Positions 16,872 through 24,882 of a DNA stretch of 64,000 bases are shown here, piece by piece. How positions within the stretch are numbered: position 1 is the stretch's first letter; every line of letters starts with the position of its first letter. Below the pieces are notes generated by a model that saw nothing but the letters and a program-made list of their open reading frames with translations, did not search any database and had not been told where the DNA came from. The stretch is from Jiangella ureilytica (lineage in GTDB: Bacteria; Actinomycetota; Actinomycetes; Jiangellales; Jiangellaceae). A program made the translations under genes and the position numbers. The stretch is taken from assembly GCF_004348545.1 (NCBI RefSeq), contig NZ_SMKL01000002.1:1-64000 (forward strand), written 5' to 3'.

Positions 16872-18466
16872 GCCTGCACCGGATCGGGCGCCTCGGCCGC
16901 GGCCGTCGCCACTGACGTCGTGAGGAACGGGTCGAGCAGACCGGGCGCGGCGGCCGTGGCCAGCTCGACGGCGTCGGCGGACGCGACGTCGAGCGCGGAG
17001 TATCGGCCCATGCCGGCCGCGGTGGTGACCTCGACGGTGGCCAGCCGCAGCCGCCGCTGCAGCAGCGACTGGCGGAACGTGACACCGACGACGGCGCGGC
17101 TCTGCAAGGCCGTGGTGGTGCGCGCCCAGGCGCCGGACCGGACGACGAGGTAGCCGTCGGCGACGGCGTGCCCGAGCGAGCGGTATGCCACGACGGCCAG
17201 CGCCAGGCCCACCGGCAGCAGCCCCAGCCCGGCGAGCCAGACGCCGCCGGGGAGCCCGTCGATCAGTGTGGTGAGCCAGGCCAGCAGCCCGGTGACCACC
17301 CCGGTGGTGGCGAGCGCCCAGCCGGCCCGGCGGCGCAGCGCCCGCCGGGGGTGCGGGCGCAGCGGCCGGTCGACGGGGCTGGGCGTGGTCTCGAGCACCT
17401 CGGCCGCCACCCGGCGGGCGACGGAGATCGGCCCGCGCGGCAGGATCTGCGCCGACGGCGTCATGCTCCAGATGCTCAAGCCGGTCGAGACGACGCTGGT
17501 GTCGGCCATGCCGATCCAGCGCCAGAGCAACGGCTCGGCGATCTGGACGCCGCGCAGGCGGTTGTCGTCGCGGTTGACCTCGCGGGTCTTGAACAGGCCC
17601 TGGGTGGTGCGCAGGACGGTGCCGCGCTCGCCAGGGACGCGTTCGAGCACGAATCGCCAGTTCTCGGTGAAGAAGTCGACCGCCAGCCCCACGACGCCGA
17701 CGGCCCCGACCGCCGCGACCGCGATGACGATGGTCCACGCCGTTCCGATGGCGTCCCAGTCGGCCAGGCCGCGGACGAAGCCCGCCGGGTCGAGGCCGAA
17801 CATCCGCAGCAGCCAGTACGTGCCCCACAGCAGGCCGGCCGCCATGAGGAACGCCCAGATGCTGAACATGTTGTAGAAGACCCAGGACCGGGCCAGCCGG
17901 GCCAGCACCCGACCCTCGGGTCGCGGCTCGGCGGGTTCGGCGGCGTCGACGGCGTCCGCCGCCGGGGCCGGGGTGACGCCGTAGAGCAACTCTTGGCGCA
18001 GCCGTTCCGCGGTCTCGGTACGCACGGCGTCGAGCACCAGCGCCGCCTCGCCGGCCGCGCTGTGCTGGCCGGCGCCGACGGTGACGACGCGCAGCCCGGC
18101 GAGCTTGTGCCGGAACCTCGCCGACGTGTCGACGCTGCGGATGCGGTCGCGGCGGATGGACCGGTGCCGGCGGACCAGCAGCCCGGTGCGCCGCTCGACG
18201 TACTGGTCGGTGATGCGGTAGCGGGTCTTGACCCAGCGCAGCAGGTCGGCGATGCCGCCGAGCACACCGAACGCGGTGGCCCCGAGGATGGGGCCCATGG
18301 TGCCCCAGTCGATCTCGGCGCCGAAGAACGCGATGGCGATGCCGGCGGGGACCATGGAGAGCAGCGTCTTGGCGGCGTCGACCCAGACGACCCGGGTGTC
18401 GAGCCGCTGCCAGGGCTCGTCGGAGGCGGGGTCGGGGGTGTCGGTGACCGCAGGCTCGGCGCTCAT
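16856..18466 (-). CDS. Large bacterial PH (bPH2/DUF304) membrane protein, YdbT-like
   Basis: A 536-residue membrane protein with repeated bPH2 domains separated by transmembrane pairs. Visible modules include TRYRITDQYVERRTGLLVRRHRSIRRDRIRSVD (PH2 repeat one), a second around NWRFVLERVPGERGTVLRTTQGLFKTREVNRDDNRLRGVQI, and a third around GYLVVRSGAWARTTTALQSRAVVGVTFRQS. Hydrophobic pairs precede each. The partner gene upstream encodes a one-domain bPH2 protein and overlaps it as ATGA, the same pairing as YdbS/YdbT of Bacillus, where the proteins help withstand certain bacteriocins. The role here is unknown. Confidence 0.8.
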   Translation of the reverse strand: MSAEPAVTDTPDPASDEPWQRLDTRVVWVDAAKTLLSMVPAGIAIAFFGAEIDWGTMGPILGATAFGVLGGIADLLRWVKTRYRITDQYVERRTGLLVRRHRSIRRDRIRSVDTSARFRHKLAGLRVVTVGAGQHSAAGEAALVLDAVRTETAERLRQELLYGVTPAPAADAVDAAEPAEPRPEGRVLARLARSWVFYNMFSIWAFLMAAGLLWGTYWLLRMFGLDPAGFVRGLADWDAIGTAWTIVIAVAAVGAVGVVGLAVDFFTENWRFVLERVPGERGTVLRTTQGLFKTREVNRDDNRLRGVQIAEPLLWRWIGMADTSVVSTGLSIWSMTPSAQILPRGPISVARRVAAEVLETTPSPVDRPLRPHPRRALRRRAGWALATTGVVTGLLAWLTTLIDGLPGGVWLAGLGLLPVGLALAVVAYRSLGHAVADGYLVVRSGAWARTTTALQSRAVVGVTFRQSLLQRRLRLATVEVTTAAGMGRYSALDVASADAVELATAAAPGLLDPFLTTSVATAAAEAPDPVQAQARP

Positions 18467-18960
18467 GTCGCGTCGCCGGGCGTGCGCTGGGTGATCTGCG
18501 TCAGCTCTTCGGCCACCCGTGCGGCGACCTGCGCGTCGATGCCGGGCACCTTGACGGCGCCGCGCGACGACGCCGTCGTGACCACCAGGGTCGCGAGGCT
18601 CATCGCCTGCTCGAGCGGCCCGCGGATGGTGTCGACGGTCTGGATGCGCGAGAGCGGCACGACCCGCCACTCGCGGACGACCCAGCCGGAGACGGCGTAC
18701 ACGGCGTCCTCGGTGACCTCCCAGCGATGCACGGCGTAGCGCCACAGCGGCATGACGAGGGTGACGACGGCGCCCCAGACCGCCACGACCACGAGGACCG
18801 GGCCGAGCCAGGAGCGCGCGCCGTCGACGATCAGATAGGCGGCCGTCAGCAGGCCGGCCAGCACCCCGAAGCCGATGAGCGACTGCAGCGCCCACAGCCC
18901 GATGGCACGCCGCTCGACCCGGTGCTTCGGGGAGCGCAGGGCGATCGGCTGCTCAGCCAC
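18463..18960 (-). CDS. Small bPH2-domain membrane protein, YdbS-like
   Basis: A 165-residue protein with two transmembrane segments near the N-terminus (about residues 22-45 and 52-70) followed by one bPH2 domain (WEVTEDAVYAVSGWVVREWRVVPLSRIQTVDT). It overlaps the large bPH2 gene by 4 nt and the upstream TetR gene by 8 nt, so all three form one tight operon. YdbS/YdbT-type pairs act at the membrane. That a TetR gene leads the operon suggests induction by a small molecule. Confidence 0.8.
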   Translation of the reverse strand: MAEQPIALRSPKHRVERRAIGLWALQSLIGFGVLAGLLTAAYLIVDGARSWLGPVLVVVAVWGAVVTLVMPLWRYAVHRWEVTEDAVYAVSGWVVREWRVVPLSRIQTVDTIRGPLEQAMSLATLVVTTASSRGAVKVPGIDAQVAARVAEELTQITQRTPGDAT

Positions 18961-19597
18961 GGGTGATCCGGCGCAGGCGCGATCGGCGGACGGCGAGGTC
19001 GTACGTCATGGACAACTCCTTCGCGTAGGCGGCGACGTCGGTGCCGGGACGGGCGAACAGCTCGCCCGGGATCGCCTCGAGGCTGCCGAGCAGCGTGACC
19101 GCCATGAACCGGGGCGAGAAGTCGCGGAACTCGCCGTGCTCCTGTCCCTCGCGCAGCATCTGCTCGATCTGGCCGACGGACTGCTCGCGCTGCGAGCGCA
19201 CGAGCTCGCCGTTCTCCTGCCCGCCGACGCCGGCCAGCAGCTGACCCAGCGCGAGCACGTGCGCGCGGTGGGAGTCGCAGAACAGCACGAAGCCCTCGAT
19301 GAGCCGCCGCAGCGCCTCGCGGTAGGTGTCGGCGTCGCCGATGTGCTCGGTGAGCCAGCCGTCCATGAGTGCGTTGATGTCCGCGACGACCTGCTGGAAC
19401 AGGTCGGACTTGTTGTCGAAGTGGTACGAGATGAGGCCGGCGCTGATACCGGCGTGCTCGGCGATGCGAGCGAACGACGTCTTGGCATAGCCCAGTTCGG
19501 ACAGGATCTCGACGGCGGCCTGGACGATCTGGTCGCGGCGTGCGGCCTCGATGAACGAGCGAGCCTTCTGGTCGATCGCCCCATTTCTTGGTCGCAT
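18953..19597 (-). CDS. TetR-family transcriptional regulator
   Basis: A 214-residue TetR regulator with the usual N-terminal helix-turn-helix (IVQAAVEILSELGYAKTSFARIAEHAGISAGLISYHFDNKSDLF) and a helical ligand domain whose DSHRAHVLALGQLLAG segment resembles BetI/TetR_C_6 types. ATG 19597 is called. Upstream on the coding strand AGAATCTTG occurs twice, about 20 bp apart (19602-19632 region), which could be its operator, and TAGAAT could be a -10. It leads the bPH2 operon and is likely its autoregulated repressor. Confidence 0.85.
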   Translation of the reverse strand: MRPRNGAIDQKARSFIEAARRDQIVQAAVEILSELGYAKTSFARIAEHAGISAGLISYHFDNKSDLFQQVVADINALMDGWLTEHIGDADTYREALRRLIEGFVLFCDSHRAHVLALGQLLAGVGGQENGELVRSQREQSVGQIEQMLREGQEHGEFRDFSPRFMAVTLLGSLEAIPGELFARPGTDVAAYAKELSMTYDLAVRRSRLRRITRG

Positions 19598-19653
19598 GAC
19601 CAAGATTCTAGCGATGCCGGCAAGATTCTCGTAGGATTGTTCGTCAGTGCAGG

Positions 19654-21492
19654 TCAGCCGCCGGAAAGCACGAGTTCGACGCGACTGGTGCCGCCGTCGA
19701 CCACGCGGATCGGGATGCCCCAGTCCTGCTGATGGATGTGGCAGGCGGCGTTCTCGCCGCCGTCGTCGCACGACGCGGCCATGGCGGCGACGTGCAGGAC
19801 ACCGGCGCCGTCGGCACCCGGCTCGATGCGCAGCCGGCGGGCGAGCGCGGTGTCGCGGCCCGCGCCGTCGGTCAGCATCGTCCCGGGCGTCGACGACACC
19901 GTCAGCCGGGTGGCCGGGCCGTACCGCTCGTCCAGCTTCTGCCCCGGCGGCGGATCGAACACGACGACCAGCTCGACCTCGCCCGGCGCGACGTCGAGCA
20001 CGGGCCGCTGGGTCCGGTGGGCCGAGCCGGACGCCGTCGCCGCCGATCCGAGCGGCACCCGGGTGAGCCGGTGCGCCGCGGACTCGACCACGACGAGGTG
20101 CTCGCCGTCGACGACGGCGCCGCTCGGCTCGCGCAGGCCGGTGGCGAGCGTGCTCACCTCACCGGTGGCGGGGTCGTAGCGGCGGACGGCGTTGTTGTAG
20201 GTGTCGCAGACGGCGACGGAGCCGTCCGGGAGCGCCGTCACGCCGAGCGGGTGCTGCAGCATCGCCTGCTCGGCCGGGCCGTCGCGGAAGCCGAAGTCGA
20301 ACAGGCCGGAGCCGACGGCGGTCTCGACGACGCCGTCGCGCACGTACCGCAGTGACGACGTCTCGGAGTCGGCCACCCACACGGTGCCGTCGCCGTCGGT
20401 CGTCAGCCCGGAGGTCTGGGCGAACCAGGCCTCGCGGAGCTTGCCGTCGACCAGCCCCTCGTTCGTGGTGCCCGCCAGCACGGCGATGGTGCCGGCGACG
20501 GGGTCGTGGGCCCAGAGCTGGTGGATGCCGGCCATCGCGACGACGACCGTGCGGTCCGGCGGCGACCAGGCGAGGTCCCACGGCGACGACATCGAGACGG
20601 CGCGCGGGTCGCCGCCGACGTCGTCGCCGTTGGGGTCGCCCTGCATCCACGGCGTGCCGGTGCCGGCGACGGTGCCGACGTGGCCGTCGGCCAGCCGCAG
20701 GCCGCGGAGCACGTGGTTCACGGTGTCGGCGACCAGGACGTCGTAGCCGGCCCGCTCGCGCAGCTCCGGCGCCAACAGCAGGAGGCCCTGCGGTTCGCTG
20801 AATCGCGCCTCGCCCGGGCCGCCGTCGACGAGGCCGCGCTCGCCGGTGCCGAAGCGCCGGACCACCGTCTCGAGATCGTCGGCCAGCTCGACCAGGCTGT
20901 GGTTGCCGCTGTCGCTGACCAGGAACGTGCCGCCGGGCAGCGCGACGACCTTGCCGGGGAAGCGCAGCGTGGTGGGCTCGGGCTCCGGCGGGACGTACGG
21001 GCCGTCGCCGCGGCGCAGCGTGCCCTTGGCTTCGTGCACTCCGATGAGCTCGTCGAGAATGGCCGTGACCGCGTGTGCGTGCCCCTCGCCGGAGAACTGC
21101 GCGACGACGTACCCCTCCGGGTCGACCAGCGTCAGCGTGGGCCAGGCCCGGACGGCGTAGTTCTGCCAGGTCGTGAGGTCGGGGTCGTCGATGACCGGGT
21201 GGTGGACGCCGTAGCGCTCCACCGCCGCCGCGACGGCCTCGTGCTCGGCCTCATGCTCGAACTTCGGCGAGTGCACCCCGATGATCGTCAGCTCGTCGGC
21301 GTAGCGCTCCTCGAGCGGACGCAGCTCGTCGATGACGTGCAGGCAGTTGATGCAGCAGAAGGTCCAGAAGTCGAGCAGCACGAAGCGGCCGCGCAGGTCC
21401 GCGAGCGTCGGTGCGGTGTCGCCGGTGTTGAGCCAGCCGCCGCGGCCCACCAGCTCAGGAGCGCGGACCCGAGCCCGCCCAGTCGTTGCCAT
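19654..21492 (-). CDS. Thioredoxin-like plus NHL-repeat protein (NHLRC2 family)
   Basis: A 612-residue cytoplasmic protein. Residues about 1-150 form a thioredoxin-like domain with the active-site motif C47-I-N-C50 (FWTFCCINCLHV). They are followed by an NHL beta-propeller (about 165-490; repeats such as GGTFLVSDSGNHSLVEL and VLVADTVNHVLRGLRLADG) and a C-terminal beta domain. This three-part order and the CCINC motif match animal NHLRC2 and its bacterial relatives, whose biochemical role is poorly known. ATG 21492 is chosen because the thioredoxin domain begins soon after. The gene reads toward the TetR operon with 56 nt between. Confidence 0.88.
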   Translation of the reverse strand: MATTGRARVRAPELVGRGGWLNTGDTAPTLADLRGRFVLLDFWTFCCINCLHVIDELRPLEERYADELTIIGVHSPKFEHEAEHEAVAAAVERYGVHHPVIDDPDLTTWQNYAVRAWPTLTLVDPEGYVVAQFSGEGHAHAVTAILDELIGVHEAKGTLRRGDGPYVPPEPEPTTLRFPGKVVALPGGTFLVSDSGNHSLVELADDLETVVRRFGTGERGLVDGGPGEARFSEPQGLLLLAPELRERAGYDVLVADTVNHVLRGLRLADGHVGTVAGTGTPWMQGDPNGDDVGGDPRAVSMSSPWDLAWSPPDRTVVVAMAGIHQLWAHDPVAGTIAVLAGTTNEGLVDGKLREAWFAQTSGLTTDGDGTVWVADSETSSLRYVRDGVVETAVGSGLFDFGFRDGPAEQAMLQHPLGVTALPDGSVAVCDTYNNAVRRYDPATGEVSTLATGLREPSGAVVDGEHLVVVESAAHRLTRVPLGSAATASGSAHRTQRPVLDVAPGEVELVVVFDPPPGQKLDERYGPATRLTVSSTPGTMLTDGAGRDTALARRLRIEPGADGAGVLHVAAMAASCDDGGENAACHIHQQDWGIPIRVVDGGTSRVELVLSGG

Positions 21493-21613
21493 GGCCCCAT
21501 TCTGCGCGTCCGACTTCACAGGAGCGTCGGGCGGGCGTCACCGAGTGGCCCACTACCGCACACCTCTCCTCCCGACAGTGGATGGTTCACCCCCACCCCC
21601 ACCGGGAGAACCC

Positions 21614-23071
21614 ATGCCCAGCACCCTGAGGACGACGGCGATCACCACGGCCGCCGTCGCGCTGACGGTCGCCGGCTTCGTCCGCGCGGACGACCAGGCG
21701 CCACCACCCGCCCCGCCGGAACCAGCGGCCGTCCAGCCGAGCACTCAGGTGACCGGAATCGAGGCCATCCACGAGATGTACCTCGACCACGGCCTCGACG
21801 CCGGCGTCATGGTCATCGCGCACCGCGGCTACTGGCGCGGCGCGCCGGAGAACTCGATCGCCGCCGTCGAGCAGGCGATCGAGCGGGGCGCGCACGTCGT
21901 CGAGATCGACGTGCAGCGGACGGCCGACGGACACCTGGTCCTCATGCACGACACGACTGTGGACCGGACCACGAACGGCACCGGCGCGGTCTCGTCGCTC
22001 ACGCTGGCGCAGATCAAGGCGCTGCGGCTGCGGGAGCACCTCGGCGGCGCGCAGGCGGCCGTCACCGACCACCAGGTGCCCACCCTCGAGGAGGCGCTGG
22101 CGGTCGTGAAGGACCGGGCCTTGGTCAACCTCGACAAGGGCTGGCCGTTCCGCGACCAGGAGTACGACCTGCTGGTCGAGACCGGCACGCTGCGCAACGC
22201 GATCTTCAAGAGCGGCGCGCCGGTCGCCGAGGTCGAGGCGTTCCTCGCCCGCGACCCGGAGATCCTCTACACGCACGTCGTCGGCGACGGCAACGCCGCC
22301 TCGATCGGCGCCTTCACCGACGCCGCGGGCCGGCCGCAGGCGTACGAGCTGGTCTTCGACCGGCTGACCGACCCCCAGATCCAGCCCCGCACCGTCACCG
22401 GCATCCGCGAGCAGGCCCGGGTCTGGATCAACACCATGTGGTACGGCCTGGCCGCGGGCTACACCGACGAGAGGTCGCTGACCGACCCCGTCGACGGCTG
22501 GGCGAGCGTCGTCGACCGGCACGGCGCGTCGATGATCCAGACCGACGACCAGGACCAGCTGGTCGACTGGCTGGCGGCGCGCGAGGCCGGCCGCGACTGG
22601 CCGGCGCTCCCTCGGGCGGGCACACTGCGCGTGCAGGGCGAGGACTACTCCATCGACGGCGTGGGAGTCGGCTACTCCGACCAGGACGCCGAGAACCGCG
22701 GCGGCGCGGCCCGCGAGTACGAGGGCGTGGACGTCTGCGACAACGGCGGCGCGACCGTCGTCTGCTGGATCCGCGGCGCCGAGTGGATCCGCTACTCCGC
22801 CGACGTCCGGGTGCCCGGCCGGTACGCCGTGACCGCGCGGGTGTCGTCGCCGTACCGCCCGGCCGGCCGGTTCACGCTCGAGGTCGACGGCGGCAGCCTC
22901 GGCCCGGTGGACGTGCGGACCACCACCGGCCACAACACCTTCATGACCCAGCCGGTGGGCGAGGTCGTGCTGGGCCGCGGCATCCACGAGCTCACGTTCC
23001 GCGTCGACGCCGACGCCTACCAGAACTTCAACCTCGACTGGTTCGAGCTCACCCGGATCGGGAGCCGCTGA
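21614..23071 (+). CDS. Secreted glycerophosphodiester phosphodiesterase with C-terminal CBM6/35-like domain
   Basis: A 485-residue exported enzyme. A hydrophobic signal segment (residues 8-24) is followed by a GDPD barrel with H70-R71, E79-N80, E97, D99 and H112, the metal and acid/base residues of the family. Residues about 345-485 form a carbohydrate-binding-module-like beta sandwich (RVQGEDYSIDG start, GAEWIRYSADVRVPGRYAVT middle, FNLDWFELT end). It probably releases glycerol phosphate from phospholipid head groups or teichoic-acid-like polymers at the surface. GGGAG before ATG 21614 supports the start. The downstream 5'-nucleotidase gene overlaps its stop (TGATG), pointing to joint phosphate scavenging. 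Confidence 0.87.
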   Translation: MPSTLRTTAITTAAVALTVAGFVRADDQAPPPAPPEPAAVQPSTQVTGIEAIHEMYLDHGLDAGVMVIAHRGYWRGAPENSIAAVEQAIERGAHVVEIDVQRTADGHLVLMHDTTVDRTTNGTGAVSSLTLAQIKALRLREHLGGAQAAVTDHQVPTLEEALAVVKDRALVNLDKGWPFRDQEYDLLVETGTLRNAIFKSGAPVAEVEAFLARDPEILYTHVVGDGNAASIGAFTDAAGRPQAYELVFDRLTDPQIQPRTVTGIREQARVWINTMWYGLAAGYTDERSLTDPVDGWASVVDRHGASMIQTDDQDQLVDWLAAREAGRDWPALPRAGTLRVQGEDYSIDGVGVGYSDQDAENRGGAAREYEGVDVCDNGGATVVCWIRGAEWIRYSADVRVPGRYAVTARVSSPYRPAGRFTLEVDGGSLGPVDVRTTTGHNTFMTQPVGEVVLGRGIHELTFRVDADAYQNFNLDWFELTRIGSR

Positions 23072-24849
23072 TGCGCCGCACCACCGTCCTCACCACCGCC
23101 GCCGCTGCCCTGGCCCTGACCGCCGTCGCGCCGGCCGCCACCGCCGACCAGGCCTCCGGGCAGGCCGGCACCGTCCCCGTCCAGCTGTTGTCGATCACGG
23201 ACCTGCACGGCTACGTCGGCGACTACACCGCGAGCATCCGCGGCGCGCACGCCGGCGACCCGGCGCAGACCGTCGGCGGCGGTGCGTACCTCGCGACGCA
23301 CCTGAAGCGGCTCGCCGGCGGGCAGCCGAACTCGATCCTGTTCTCCGCCGGCGACGACTTCTCCGGCTGGCCGGACGAGACCGAGTTCTTCTGGAACGAG
23401 CCGACCATCGAGTACCTCGACGCGATCGGGCTGGAGTTCAGCACCGTCGGCAACCACGAGATGGACCGCGGCTTCGCCTTCCTCGACCACATGCGCAACG
23501 GCACCTGCGAGGGCCGCCCGGACGACGACCTCTGATTCACCGACTCGACCGGGCGGGTGTTCGACGGCGCCGAGTACGAGTACTACTCGGCGAACGTCGT
23601 CGACCGCGCGACCGGCGAGCCGGCCCTGGAGCCGTCGCACGTCGAATGGGTCGACGACGGCGCCGGCGGCCGGCTCCCGGTGGGCTTCGTGCACGCGACG
23701 ACCTCGCTGACGTCGAGCGAGCAGATGTCGTACACGCCGGCCGGCTACGACTACACGCCCGAGGTCGCCGCCATCAACGCCGCGACGGCGGACCTGCGCG
23801 ACCGGGGCGTCGAGGCGATCGTCGTCGTGCTGCACGAGGGCTTCTCGCAGCAGGCCGGCACCGGCTACAACGACTGCGTCGCCCCGTTCGGCCCGGCCGT
23901 CGACGTCAACCGCGAGATCGACGCGGAGGTCGACGCGATCGTCACCGGGCACTGGCACGGCATGGTCAACTGCTTCCTGCCCGGCCCCGACGGCGTGCCG
24001 CGGCCCATCGTCCAGGGCGGCAACCACGGCCACCTGATCAGCGAGATCGGCCTCGAACTCGACACGGAGACCGGCGACGTGGTCCGCCAGCGCACCACGT
24101 CCGTCCTGCACCCCAACACCCAGGACGTCGCGCCGGACCCGGAGGCGCTGCGGATCGCCGCCTACTGGCGCGCGGAGCTGGCCGAGCGCAACGCCACCGA
24201 GGTCGCCACCGTCACCGGCGACCTCCGGCGGGCGCCCGGCGACGCGGCGGAGTCGCCCGCGTACAACCTGGCGGCCGACGCGTTCCTGTGGGCGGCGAAC
24301 CGGGACGGCGAGGCGGACCTCGCGGTGGCGATGCCGGGGATCCTGCGGGCCGACCTGACCCATGCGCCGACGGCGTCGCGGCCCGGTGACGCGCCCGGCC
24401 GAGTGCTGTTCCCGGAGATCGCGGTCGGCCTGGTCTACGACTCCGGCATCGGCGTCGGGATCGTCCGCGGCACGGTGACCGGGCGCGACGTGCTGGACCT
24501 GCTGGAGAGCCAGTGGCAGGCGGGCCCGAACGGGACCGTGACGTTCCGGTCCATGGCGGTGTCGGGCAACATGACCTACGCCTACGACACCGACCGGCCG
24601 GTGGGCCGGCGGGTCGTGCCGGGCAGCGTCCGGATCGACGGCCGGCCGCTGCGCCCGGGCTCGGACTACCGAGTGGCGACGCTGGCGAACAACTTCTTCG
24701 CCAAGAACGCCACACCGGGCTTCACAGCCCTGTTCGACGCCCGCGACCAGGACCGCAGCCTCTTCAACGGCGGTGACGCGCTGTGGCGGTACGCCGAGGC
24801 GCACTCGCCGCTCGCCCCGCCCGAGGTGGGCAGGGCGAGCGCGCGCTGA
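23071..24849 (+). pseudogene. Secreted 5'-nucleotidase/2',3'-cyclic phosphodiesterase interrupted by one in-frame TGA
   Basis: Translation from ATG 23071 gives a signal peptide and the first metal-site motifs of a calcineurin-like nucleotidase: D44-x-H46 (ITDLHGYV), D95 (AGDDFSGW), N128-H129 (VGNHEMD). It then meets TGA at 23533-23535 (codon 155). The same frame continues unbroken to 24849 with the rest of the phosphoesterase (GHWHGMVN, VQGGNHGHLI) and the complete C-terminal nucleotidase domain (PAYNLAADAFLWAANRD onward). Without the stop the protein would have 592 residues, normal for the family. The TGA falls where relatives often have a Cys-containing loop, so TGC to TGA is a plausible single change. 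A sequencing error is possible. Confidence 0.85.
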
Positions 24850-24882
24850 CGGACGAGCGCGAGGCCCAGGGGGCGCCGGCGA

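Noticed and set aside
20506-23535. Very long plus-strand open frame of about 1,000 codons running opposite the NHL/thioredoxin gene into the GDPD region
   Set aside because: It is an antisense shadow produced by GC-rich codon bias; only its last 155 codons, from ATG 23071, are real (start of the broken nucleotidase).
23533-23580. Selenocysteine codon with SECIS element after the in-frame TGA
   Set aside because: Only weak TCGA-based pairing is visible downstream, no convincing SECIS stem-loop, and the protein family has no Sec members; a nonsense mutation or sequence error is simpler.
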